The notes under the pieces: generated by a model | What the model saw: only the letters and a program-made list of their open reading frames with translations | Databases searched by the model: none | What the model was told of the DNA's origin: nothing | Program-made: the position numbers and the translations under genes | Part shown: positions 10,721 through 18,787 of the stretch, one piece after another | Layout of the letters: the number at the start of each line of letters is the position of its first letter | How positions within the stretch are numbered: the stretch's first letter is position 1 | NCBI GenBank assembly: GCA_963797005.1 | Contig: CAWCOF010000012.1 | Coordinates: 124,001-188,000, forward strand | DNA: 64,000 nt | Direction of reading: 5' to 3' | Source of the DNA: AWTP1-13 sp963797005 | GTDB taxonomy: Bacteria > Pseudomonadota > Alphaproteobacteria > Rhizobiales > Hyphomicrobiaceae

Positions 10721-12148
10721 ATGCAGAATACGGAAAAGATCTGGCAGCTCGTCGACGCCCGCAAGGACGCCTACGAGGCCCTGTCCGACCGCGTCTGGGA
10801 GATGCCGGAGATCTGCTACACCGAGTTCCGCTCGGCAGCCGAGCATCGCAAGATGCTGGAGGAGGAAGGCTTCCGCATCACCGAGAACGTCGCCGGCATT
10901 CCCACCGCGGTGATGGGGGAGGCCGGCGAGGGCGGGCCGGTGATCGCCATCCTCGGCGAGTACGATGCGCTGCCGGGCCTGTCGCAGGTGGCGGGCATCG
11001 CCGAGCCGAAGGAGCTGGTGGCCGGCGGACACGGGCATGGCTGCGGCCACAACATGCTGGGCTCGGCGGCGCTGCTCGCGGCAACCGCCGTCAAGAACTA
11101 CCTGGCCGCGAGCGGCATCAAGGGCCGCGTGCGCTACTACGGCTGCCCCGCCGAGGAGGGTGGTGCGGCCAAGACCTTCATGGTGCGCGACGGGGCGTTC
11201 GACGACGTCGACATCGCCATCAGCTGGCACCCGGCAGCCATGAACCGGGTCGACGAGGCCGTGAGCCTGGCCGGCACGCGCATCGACTTCACCTTCAAGG
11301 GCCGGGCCTCGCACGCGGCTGCCGCGCCGCACCTCGGCCGCAGCGCGCTCGATGCGGTGGAGCTCATGAATGTCGGCGCCAACTATATGCGCGAGCACAT
11401 GCCGTCCGACGCCCGCATCCACTACGCCATGCTCGACGGCGGCGGCGTGGCGCCGAACGTGGTGCAGGCCACCGCCAAGGTGCGCTATTCGGTGCGCGCG
11501 CGTGAGCTGCCCGGCATGCACGCGCTGCTGGAGCGCGTGAAGAACGTCGCCAGGGGCGCGGCCCTGATGACCGAGACGGCCGTGGAGATCAACGTCTTCA
11601 GCGCGGTCTCCAATCTTCTTGGCAACACGCCGCTCGAAGAGGCGATGCAGCGCAACTTCGATCATTTGGGGCCGCCGCCGTTCGATGCCGCGGATCGCAA
11701 GTATGCGGCCCAGATCCAGGCGACGCTGAGCGCGGAGGACATTGCCTCGGCTTATGCTCGCGTCGGCATGATCCCGCGCCGCGACACGCCGCTGTGCGAT
11801 TTCATCGTGCCGCTCGGCACCAAGGGTGCGCCCATGATCGGCTCGACCGACGTCGGCGACGTGAGCTGGGCGGTGCCGACGGTGCAGGCGCGCCTTGCAA
11901 CGCACGCCATCGGCACGCCCGGCCATTCCTGGCAGATCACGGCCCAGGGCAAGTCGGGCCAGGCCAAGAAGGGGCTCGTCCATGCCGCCAAGGTGATGGC
12001 CGGGGTGGCCGCGGATGCCCTGGCGGACCCCTCGCTGATCGCTCGTGCCAAGGCAGATCACAAGGCCAGGACCGAGGCCACGCCCTACGCATGCCCCCTG
12101 CCGGCGGACGCAAAGCCGCCCGTCCAGCCCCGCCCGGCAGCTGCGTAG
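10721..12148 (+). CDS. M20 family amidohydrolase, AbgB-like
   Basis: A 475-residue metallo-amidohydrolase of the M20D family, closest by eye to AbgB (p-aminobenzoyl-glutamate hydrolase subunit B) and related aminoacylases. Metal-binding motifs are visible: GHGHGCGHN (residues about 102-110) and CPAEEGG, plus the dimerisation-domain region GRASHAAAAPHLGRSALDAVEL. It would hydrolyse an amide bond between an acyl group and an amino acid. AbgB works with AbgA in E. coli, but no AbgA or AbgT neighbour is seen, so the true substrate may differ. Same strand as the following YbdK gene, 155 bases apart. Confidence 0.85.
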   Translation: MQNTEKIWQLVDARKDAYEALSDRVWEMPEICYTEFRSAAEHRKMLEEEGFRITENVAGIPTAVMGEAGEGGPVIAILGEYDALPGLSQVAGIAEPKELVAGGHGHGCGHNMLGSAALLAATAVKNYLAASGIKGRVRYYGCPAEEGGAAKTFMVRDGAFDDVDIAISWHPAAMNRVDEAVSLAGTRIDFTFKGRASHAAAAPHLGRSALDAVELMNVGANYMREHMPSDARIHYAMLDGGGVAPNVVQATAKVRYSVRARELPGMHALLERVKNVARGAALMTETAVEINVFSAVSNLLGNTPLEEAMQRNFDHLGPPPFDAADRKYAAQIQATLSAEDIASAYARVGMIPRRDTPLCDFIVPLGTKGAPMIGSTDVGDVSWAVPTVQARLATHAIGTPGHSWQITAQGKSGQAKKGLVHAAKVMAGVAADALADPSLIARAKADHKARTEATPYACPLPADAKPPVQPRPAAA

Positions 12149-12303
12149 CGCAGGCGGCTTCCGGTGCAGGTGCAGCAATAGGCGCCGGAGGATCGACGCA
12201 AATCCCATCCACTCTCGCCAGTACCAATTCGGGGATGGTACAAAGGCGGTGCGCTCGAGCGTTCGGGGCAGTGTCCGCTCGACTGCGATGGAGCTGAAGA
12301 AGC

Positions 12304-13431
12304 GTGAAGTCGGAATTCCGCTTCGGCATCGAGGAAGAATTCTTTGTCGTCAACGAGGAGAGCCAACTTCTCGAGTCGACCACGCATGAGCGTTTTCTGG
12401 CGACTGCCAAGAAGCTGAGCGACGGGGCGGTGGCGCGCGAACTGCTGCAGTCCCAGGTCGAGGCGACCACCCCCATCTGCGCCAGTCTTGCCGAAGCGAG
12501 AGACCATTTGCGTCGCCTGCGCTCGGCGCTGGCGGAAGCGGGGCGGCAGACCGGCCTATCCGTGATCGCCGCCGGCACGCACCCTACCGCCGATTGGCCC
12601 GATCAGCACAAGACGCCGAAGAAGCGCTACGACGATGTCGTCACCGAGCTGCAGATCCTCGCCTTGCGCAATCTCGTCTGCGGCATGCACGCCCACGTCG
12701 AGATGCCCGAAGAGCTGCGCGTCGACGTGATGCGCCGATCGATCCCCTTCCTGCCGTTCCTGCTCGGGCTGTCCTGCTCCTCGCCGTTCTGGCGCGGCAT
12801 GCCGACCGGCTTTGCCAGCTACCGGCTGACCTCCTACGACGAGCTGCCCCGCACCGGCCTGCCGCCGCTGTTCGACAGCGACGCGGACTACGCGGCCTAC
12901 GTGGACGTCCTGCGCCGCGCCAAGGTGATCAGCGATGCCAGCTACATCTGGTGGGCCGTCCGGCCCTCGCACAAGTACCCCACGCTCGAGCTGCGCATCC
13001 CGGACGCGTGCACGTCGCTGGAGGACTCGCTGGCGATCGCCGCCCTCTTCCGCTGCCTGATGCGCCTGCTCGTCACGGACCGCAACCTCAACGCCGGCCT
13101 TGGGCCGTCGGAGCGGGCGCTGGCCAAGGAGAACAAGTGGCGCGTTCAACGCTTCGGCCTTGCCGCCGACCTGATCGATCCCTTCGGCGATCCCGTCGCG
13201 GCCGACTTTGCCTCGCTCGCACGGCGCCTGGTCGGCCTGGTGCTGCCGCATGCCCGCGCGCTCGACTGCGTCGCCGAGGTGGAGCACGTCGAGACGATCC
13301 TGGCCCGCGGCAACAGCGCCGACCGCCAGTTGCGGATCTACGAACAGGCAAAGGCCGAAGGCCTTGCCTCGAAAGAGGCTCTCGCTAGGGTCAAGGCGTG
13401 GCTGCTGCAGGAAACGCTGGCAGCCTGCTAG
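12304..13431 (+). CDS. Carboxylate-amine ligase, YbdK family (GCS2)
   Basis: A 375-residue ATP-dependent ligase of the glutamate-cysteine ligase type 2 (YbdK/EgtA-like) family, which joins an amine to a carboxylate, classically forming gamma-glutamyl compounds. Family features: GIEEEFFVV at the N-terminus, CGMHAHVEM in the centre, and the acidic stretch near YPTLELRIPDAC. The start is GTG at 12304, with GGAG about 11 bases upstream; the very N-terminal FGIEEE motif leaves little room for another start. It is followed after 34 bases by a class II glutamine amidotransferase gene, so the pair is likely one transcript. The exact substrates are unknown. Confidence 0.85.
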   Translation: MKSEFRFGIEEEFFVVNEESQLLESTTHERFLATAKKLSDGAVARELLQSQVEATTPICASLAEARDHLRRLRSALAEAGRQTGLSVIAAGTHPTADWPDQHKTPKKRYDDVVTELQILALRNLVCGMHAHVEMPEELRVDVMRRSIPFLPFLLGLSCSSPFWRGMPTGFASYRLTSYDELPRTGLPPLFDSDADYAAYVDVLRRAKVISDASYIWWAVRPSHKYPTLELRIPDACTSLEDSLAIAALFRCLMRLLVTDRNLNAGLGPSERALAKENKWRVQRFGLAADLIDPFGDPVAADFASLARRLVGLVLPHARALDCVAEVEHVETILARGNSADRQLRIYEQAKAEGLASKEALARVKAWLLQETLAAC

Positions 13432-13465
13432 CTTCACGGCTCTTGCGCATCGGAGAGGAACCTCA

Positions 13466-14240
13466 ATGTGCCGCTGGGTCGCCTATCTCGGAGAGCCGAT
13501 CTACATCGAGGAATTCGTCACCACGCCGCAGCAGAGCCTGATCGTGCAGAGCCGGCACAGCCGCGAGGCCAAGCATGCCGTGCAGGGCGACGGGTTCGGG
13601 CTCGGCTGGTACGGAGAGCGCGACGAGCCCGGCTTGTTTCGCGATGTGAGGCCGGCCTGGAGCGACGAGAACCTCCTCTCTCTCTCGCAGCAGATCAGGT
13701 CGCGCCTGTTCTTTGCCCACATCCGCGCCTCGACCGGCACCGCCACCACGCGCGCCAACTGCCATCCCTTCAAGCACGGCAAGTGGATGTTCATGCACAA
13801 CGGCCGCATCAGCGGCTGGAGCGCGCTCCGCCGCAAGATCGAGATGGCGATCCCCGACGAACTCTTCCGCCATCGGCAGGGCACCACCGACAGCGAGGTC
13901 ATCTTCCTCCTGATGGTGGCCAACGGCCTGGAGAAGGACCCGCTCGAGGCCTATCGCCGGACCATGGCCTTCATCGGCGGCGTCATGCGCGAGGCCGGCG
14001 AGCCCGAGCCGCTGCGCGTCACCGCCGCGGTCAGCGACGGAGAGGGCAATCTACGCCATCCGCCACGCCTCCGATGCCACGCCGGAGACGCTGTATGTCC
14101 GCAGGCGCAAGCGTGTCGACGGCACGCTGCTCGTCTCCGAGCCGCTCGACGACGGCCGCGACGACTGGGAGCTGATCCCGCCCGAAAGCTTCGTGACGCT
14201 GACCTGCGATGGCCTCGATATCAAGCCGTTCCAGGCGTAA
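13466..14240 (+). pseudogene. Class II glutamine amidotransferase (YafJ/EgtC-like), frameshifted
   Basis: The N-terminal nucleophile type: MCRWVAYLG, with Cys2 as catalytic residue after Met removal, then GDGFGLGWYG, FAHIRASTGT, CHPFKHGKWMFMHNG and the GTTDSEVIF motif. This part is in one frame to about 14045. The remaining C-terminal portion (AIYAIRHASDATPETLYVRR to PFQA) is in the next frame, ending at 14240. Deleting one G of the GGG at 14044-14046 restores a 257-residue protein of normal length. The partner enzyme or substrate is unknown. EgtC of ergothioneine synthesis is a relative and acts after a GCS2-type ligase, which is the neighbour here. Confidence 0.8.
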
Positions 14241-14360
14241 CGGTCGGGACAGGCCAAGACCTGATCGCATAGGTGCTTGTCGCCAGCCGGGCGGCCTTAC
14301 CCATCGTCAATGCGGTGCGCTGCGGCATACACTCGGGCCCGCGAACAGCGGAGGGCCGAC

Positions 14361-15131
14361 ATGGCCGAGGACGGCACACTCCTCGCCGGCAAGGTAGCGC
14401 TCGTCACAGGCGGCGGAAAAGGCATTGGCTTTGCCGTCGCATCCGACCTTGCAAGACGTGGCGCCGCCGTCATCATCGCCGATCTCGAGGCGGCGAAGGC
14501 TGCCGCCGCGCAGTTGGGCAATTCCGGCCACCGCGCCCTCGGCCTCGAAGCCGACGTCGCCTCGGAGCGTGACGTCTCCCGCCTGGCGGAGGCCGCAGCC
14601 GCCGAGTTCGGCGGCCTGGACATCCTGGTCAACAACGCGGCGATCTTCTCCGCCCTGAGGCGGCGCCCGTTCGAGGAGATCGACCCGGCCGAATGGCGGC
14701 GCGTGATGGAGGTGAACACGCTGGGCCCCTTCCTGTGCTGCCGCGCCGTCCTGCCGCTGCTCAAGGCGCGCGGCGGCGGGCGCATCATCAACATTTCCTC
14801 GGGCGTCGCCTTCAAGGGCAACCCCGGCATGGCGCACTACGTGGCGAGCAAGGGCGCGGTGGTCTCGCTGACGCGCGCGCTTGCCAGCGAGCTCGGGCCC
14901 TTCAAGATCCTCGTCAACTCCGTGGCGCCCGGCCTCACGCTCAGCGACGGCGTGCTCGAGAACCCGGAGTTGCTGGCGGGGGCGCGCGAGTTCTCCGTCC
15001 GCACGCGGGCCCTGGCGCGCGACATGACCCCCGCCGACCTGGTGGGCGCGGTCGCCTTCCTCGCCGGGCCGGATTCGGCCTTCATCACCGGCCAGACGAT
15101 CGTCGTCGATGGCGGTGCGTACTACCACTGA
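14361..15131 (+). CDS. Short-chain dehydrogenase/reductase (SDR)
   Basis: A 256-residue classical SDR oxidoreductase. It has the cofactor motif TGGGKGIG (about residues 17-24), NNAA, the catalytic Ser in INISSG and the YVASK (YxxxK) pair, and the C-terminal ITGQTIVVDGG common to the FabG-like group. The acidic residue in IIADLEA after the second strand suggests NAD(H) preference. The ATG at 14361 has GGAGGG upstream with good spacing. It is 39 bases before the IPNS-like oxygenase gene on the same strand, and the two are probably co-transcribed. The substrate is unknown. Confidence 0.85.
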   Translation: MAEDGTLLAGKVALVTGGGKGIGFAVASDLARRGAAVIIADLEAAKAAAAQLGNSGHRALGLEADVASERDVSRLAEAAAAEFGGLDILVNNAAIFSALRRRPFEEIDPAEWRRVMEVNTLGPFLCCRAVLPLLKARGGGRIINISSGVAFKGNPGMAHYVASKGAVVSLTRALASELGPFKILVNSVAPGLTLSDGVLENPELLAGAREFSVRTRALARDMTPADLVGAVAFLAGPDSAFITGQTIVVDGGAYYH

Positions 15132-15170
15132 CCCCATGCGAGCGTTGCCAAGGGAGCCTCCAGAGCAGCC

Positions 15171-16169
15171 ATGAAGACCGAAATTCCCGTCATCGATCTC
15201 ACGGACGCCCGCTCGCCCGACCGGGCCGCACGCCTGCGCCTCGGCCAGCTGATCGACCGCACCTGCACCGAGATCGGCTTCTTCACCATCACCGGCCACG
15301 GCGTGCCAACCGAGGTCATCGCCGGGCTCAACGGCAAGGCGCACGCGTTCTTCGCCCTGCCGATGGAGGAAAAGTGCGAGGTGATGCCGGCCGACATCAA
15401 GAGCCCGCGCGGCTACAAGCCGGTCGGCTACGAGGCGCTGGGCCACGGCAACGCCAACATGACGCCGCCCGATCTCAAGGAGTACTACCACCTCGGCCGC
15501 GAGAGCTGGCCGGACGAGCCCTACTACACGTCGGCCGAGGGCCAGCGCTACTTCATCAAGAACGTCTGGCCGCGCCGGCCCGCCGGCTTCGCCGAGGCCG
15601 CCGCGCGCTACTATGCCGAGATGGAGCGCCTGGTGGGCGATCTGATGCGCGTCACGGCGCTGGGCCTGGGCATCGACGAGCACTTCTTCGACGACAAGAT
15701 CGACAAGCACATCACCGCCATACGGCTCAACTTCTATCCGGAGGTGAAGGAGCCGCCCAAGCCCGGCCAGCTGCGCGGCGGCGAGCATACCGACTATGGC
15801 CTCCTCACCATCCTCAACGGCGAGAACGTGCCCGGCGGGCTGCAGGTCAAGACGCGCCAGGGCCAGTGGATCGATGTCGAGACGGATCCCAGCAACTTCG
15901 TGTGCAACATCGGCGACCTGCTCATGCGTTGGACCAACGACCGCTGGGTGTCCAACGTGCATCGCGTCGTCGCCCCGCCGGCCAAGGCCGCCGGTGCCAA
16001 GCGCCTGTCCATGGCCTTCTTCCACCACCCCAACTACGACGCGCTGGTGGAGTGCATTGCCCCACCCGGCAAGGCCAAGTATCCGCCGGTGCTGTCGGGC
16101 GAGTACCGCGACCTCAAATACCGCCAGACCCGCCTGATGGAGACGCCGCCCAAGACCGCGGCGGAGTAA
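15171..16169 (+). CDS. Isopenicillin N synthase-like Fe(II) oxygenase
   Basis: A 332-residue non-haem iron oxygenase of the IPNS/2OG-Fe(II) family. The iron ligands are His206 and Asp208 (EHTDYG) and His264 (NVHRV). RxS (Arg278, Ser280 in KRLSMAFF) is the expected co-substrate carboxylate site. The N-terminal DIOX_N region starts IPVIDLTD and includes GFFTITGHGVP. Most bacterial members use 2-oxoglutarate and act on small molecules; true penicillin synthesis is not implied because no NRPS is present. Shine-Dalgarno AGGGAG lies before the ATG. It ends 42 bases from the convergent cydB. Confidence 0.85.
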   Translation: MKTEIPVIDLTDARSPDRAARLRLGQLIDRTCTEIGFFTITGHGVPTEVIAGLNGKAHAFFALPMEEKCEVMPADIKSPRGYKPVGYEALGHGNANMTPPDLKEYYHLGRESWPDEPYYTSAEGQRYFIKNVWPRRPAGFAEAAARYYAEMERLVGDLMRVTALGLGIDEHFFDDKIDKHITAIRLNFYPEVKEPPKPGQLRGGEHTDYGLLTILNGENVPGGLQVKTRQGQWIDVETDPSNFVCNIGDLLMRWTNDRWVSNVHRVVAPPAKAAGAKRLSMAFFHHPNYDALVECIAPPGKAKYPPVLSGEYRDLKYRQTRLMETPPKTAAE

Positions 16170-16211
16170 GGCGGCGCGGGCTACCAGACCGCCGCGCGCG
16201 AGCCCGGCGCC

Positions 16212-17216
16212 TCAATGATACCCCTCGCCCTCGCGCACCTTGCCGCGGAAGAGGTAATAGACGAAGCCGATGTAGCCCAGGATGATCGGCAGCATCACGA
16301 GCACGCCGATCAAGACGAAGATCTGGCTCGAGGGTGCCGCCGCGGTATCCCATACGGTGAGTGTTGGTGGGATCAGGTAGGGGTACCAGGAGATCACGAG
16401 CCCCAAGTAGCCCAGCAGGAACAGGCCGATCGCCGCGAAAAACGGCGGGATCTCGCGCCCGGCCTCCAGCCACTTCCAGCAGAGCCAGGCAACAAGCGCC
16501 GTGACGGCCGGCACAGGCCAGAGATAGAGGAAGTTCGGCAGCGAGAACCAGCGCGCGGCGATGCTCGGCACGGTGAGGGGCGTCCAGATCGAGACGAGCC
16601 CCATGAAGGCGAGCACGGCCAGGATCATCCACTTGGCATTCGTCCGCGAGCGGTCGGCCACCTCTCCCTCGGTCTTCATCACCAGCCACGTCGAGCCCAA
16701 GAGCGCGTAGCCGGCAACGACGCCCAGCCCGCACACGGCCGCGAACGGCGTCGCCCAATCGAATGGATTCCCGGCGAACTCGCCATTGACCACCGTGATG
16801 CCCTGGATGAGGCCGCCCAGAATGACGCCCTGGAAGAATCCCGCAAACGTCGAGCCGAGCCAGAAGGCGCGGTTCCACCATTCCTTGCTCGTGCGCGCCA
16901 CAGTGCGGAACTCGAAGGCGACACCCCGCAGCACCAGTGCCAGCAGCATCAGGATCACGGGAAGGTACATGGCCGGCATCAGCACGGCATAGGCGCGAGG
17001 GAAAGCCACCCAGAGGCCTCCGCCGCCCAGCACGAGCCAGGTCTCGTTGCCGTCCCAGAACGGCGCCACCGTGTTGACCATCAGATCGCGCTGGCGATCG
17101 CTTTTGAATGCCGGGAAGAGAATTCCCACGCCCAGGTCGAAGCCATCGAGGATCACGTACATGGCGACCGCGACGCCGATCAATGCGGCCCAGATCACCG
17201 GCAGATACCATTCCAT
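16212..17216 (-). CDS. cydB: Cytochrome bd-type ubiquinol oxidase subunit II
   Basis: Subunit II of a bd-type quinol oxidase (CydB/CioB), 334 residues with about eight to nine transmembrane helices. Conserved features include the LDGFDLGVGILFPAF and FWDGNETWLVLGGG regions near the N-terminus. With subunit I it reduces O2 at the inner membrane without pumping protons and is often used under low oxygen. The ATG at 17216 is followed immediately by a membrane helix. It lies 77 bases downstream of cydA on the same strand, and the gap is filled by short repeats. No cydX-like small gene and no cydDC assembly genes are visible nearby. Confidence 0.92.
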   Translation of the reverse strand: MEWYLPVIWAALIGVAVAMYVILDGFDLGVGILFPAFKSDRQRDLMVNTVAPFWDGNETWLVLGGGGLWVAFPRAYAVLMPAMYLPVILMLLALVLRGVAFEFRTVARTSKEWWNRAFWLGSTFAGFFQGVILGGLIQGITVVNGEFAGNPFDWATPFAAVCGLGVVAGYALLGSTWLVMKTEGEVADRSRTNAKWMILAVLAFMGLVSIWTPLTVPSIAARWFSLPNFLYLWPVPAVTALVAWLCWKWLEAGREIPPFFAAIGLFLLGYLGLVISWYPYLIPPTLTVWDTAAAPSSQIFVLIGVLVMLPIILGYIGFVYYLFRGKVREGEGYH

Positions 17217-17234
17217 GGCTGCTCCTCCGAACTG

Positions 17235-17330
17235 GGTTTCAGGGGTCAGGTTTCAGGGGTCAGGTTTCAGGGACTAGGTTTGGAGATCGCCATCTACGAT
17301 TCCGAAACCTGACCCCTAGAACCTGATCCC
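17235..17330. repeat. 14-bp tandem repeat with inverted copies between cydA and cydB
   Basis: The unit GGTTTCAGGGGTCA occurs at 17235-17248 and 17249-17262 and, with changes, at 17263-17276. Inverted copies follow: GAAACCTGACCCCT at 17304-17317 is the exact reverse complement of bases 17241-17254, and a degenerate inverted copy covers about 17319-17332. The array could fold into a hairpin in the cydA-cydB message. The inverted half lies inside the cydA reading frame and encodes its last residues. No mobile-element gene accompanies it. Confidence 0.8.
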
Positions 17331-18730
17331 TGGCCCCTGCCGAGCGCATCACGTGCGGCCTCGCCGGCAGCCGATAGCGGCCGGTTCGGCATGCCGTGCC
17401 CCGAGGGTTCGATCGAGGCACCTTGCGGACCGCGCGCGATCAGGCGGTTGATGTAATAGATGCCCATCGAGAAGACGATGCCATAGACGAGGACGAACAG
17501 GGCGAGGCTGAAGGCGATGCTGCCGCCCGGCACGGGCGAAAGGGCATTGGCCGTCTTCAGGATGCCGTACGCGAGCCACGGCTGGCGCCCGCTTTCCGTC
17601 ACGGTCCAGCCGGCGATGACGGCGACGAAGCCCGCCCACCAGACGTGCGCCGCCGGCCACAGGTACCAGCGCGTGTCGAACAGCTTCCCGCGCCACCACA
17701 GCCACGCGCCGACCCAGCCGGCCGCCACCATCGAGAAGCCGATCAGGAGCATCAGGCGGAAGGCGAAGAACACCAGCGGTACCGGCGGCCGCTCGGCAGG
17801 CGGCACGCTCTTGAGGCCCGGGAACAGCCCGTTCGGGTCATGCGTGATCAGCAGCGACCCGGCCTTGGGGATCGAGACGGCAAGGTCGTTCCGCTCCGCC
17901 TTCACGTTCGGCCAGGCGATGATGTGGAAGTCGCCGGGCTTGGAGCCGTCCCAATGCGCCTCCATGGCCGCGATCTTGAGCGGCTGATGCTCGGCGGTGT
18001 TGAGGCCGTGCAGGTCGCCGATGAATATCTGCAGCGGCGCGACGATGGCGGCAAAGCCCACCCCCATGCGCACCATTGTGCGCGCCTCCTCGATGTAGCG
18101 TCCGGCCAGCAGGTAGCGGGCCCCGACCGCGAGCACGACAAAGGACGTCGTCAGGTACGCCGCGGTCAGCATGTGCGCGAAGCGATAGGGGAAGCTCGGG
18201 TTGAAGATGATGGCGATCCAGTCGAGCGGGTAGGCGATCCCGTCCTTCATCTCGTACCCGACCGGCGTCTGCATCCAGCTGTTGGCGCTCAGAATCCAGA
18301 ACGCCGACAGGGCCGTGCCGCAGGCCACGATGATCGTGGAGAGCACGTGCAGCCACGGCGGCACGCGGTTGAAGCCGAACAGCATGACGCCGAGGAAGGT
18401 CGCCTCCAGGAAGAACGCGGTCAGCACCTCGTAGCCGATCAGAGGCCCCACCACGTTGCCCACGACCAGCGAGAACCGGCTCCAGTTCGTGCCGAACTGA
18501 TAGGACAGCACGATGCCGGAGACGACGCCCATGGCGAACGACACGGCGAAGATCTTGGTCCAGAAGCGCGCGAGCAGGTGATAGTGCTCCCGCCCGCTCC
18601 TGATCCACATGACCTCGAGGGTGGCGATATACGCCGACAGCCCGATGGTGAAGCTCGGGAAGATGATGTGGAAGGTGACCGTGAAAGCAAATTGCAGCCT
18701 GGCAAGTGTCAGTGCGTCGAAGAGCTCCAT
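17294..18730 (-). CDS. cydA: Cytochrome bd-type ubiquinol oxidase subunit I
   Basis: Subunit I of the oxidase, 478 residues. The haem-ligand region TFHIIFPSF carries His21 (equivalent to E. coli His19), and FAHMLTAAYL carries the second His. The GRQPW motif of the quinol-binding loop is present. The loop is short, as in the cyanide-insensitive CioA subgroup, which matches the overall length below the E. coli enzyme. The last 13 or so residues (GQGSGSRGQVSES) are encoded by inverted copies of the 14-bp intergenic repeat, so the native C-terminus probably ended earlier and was extended by repeat insertion. The gene begins 57 bases downstream of hemY's end on the same strand. Confidence 0.92.
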   Translation of the reverse strand: MELFDALTLARLQFAFTVTFHIIFPSFTIGLSAYIATLEVMWIRSGREHYHLLARFWTKIFAVSFAMGVVSGIVLSYQFGTNWSRFSLVVGNVVGPLIGYEVLTAFFLEATFLGVMLFGFNRVPPWLHVLSTIIVACGTALSAFWILSANSWMQTPVGYEMKDGIAYPLDWIAIIFNPSFPYRFAHMLTAAYLTTSFVVLAVGARYLLAGRYIEEARTMVRMGVGFAAIVAPLQIFIGDLHGLNTAEHQPLKIAAMEAHWDGSKPGDFHIIAWPNVKAERNDLAVSIPKAGSLLITHDPNGLFPGLKSVPPAERPPVPLVFFAFRLMLLIGFSMVAAGWVGAWLWWRGKLFDTRWYLWPAAHVWWAGFVAVIAGWTVTESGRQPWLAYGILKTANALSPVPGGSIAFSLALFVLVYGIVFSMGIYYINRLIARGPQGASIEPSGHGMPNRPLSAAGEAARDALGRGQGSGSRGQVSES

Positions 18731-18787
18731 CGGCCTCGCTCCTCTCGTTGGCCAACGATCAGCAGCCGGTTCCGTTCCCCGTGCTGG

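Noticed and set aside
8849..16169. An ergothioneine cluster (DinB-fold, methyltransferase, GCS2 ligase, EgtC-like amidotransferase)
   Set aside because: The methyltransferase is not of the EgtD type, there is no FGE-sulfatase (EgtB) domain and no EgtE lyase; only the ligase and amidotransferase pair resembles it.
15171..16169. A penicillin-type biosynthetic gene
   Set aside because: IPNS-like proteins are common general oxygenases; no NRPS or acyltransferase is present.
17235..17335. A CRISPR array
   Set aside because: The units are 14 bases, directly abutting and partly inverted, with no spacers and no cas genes.
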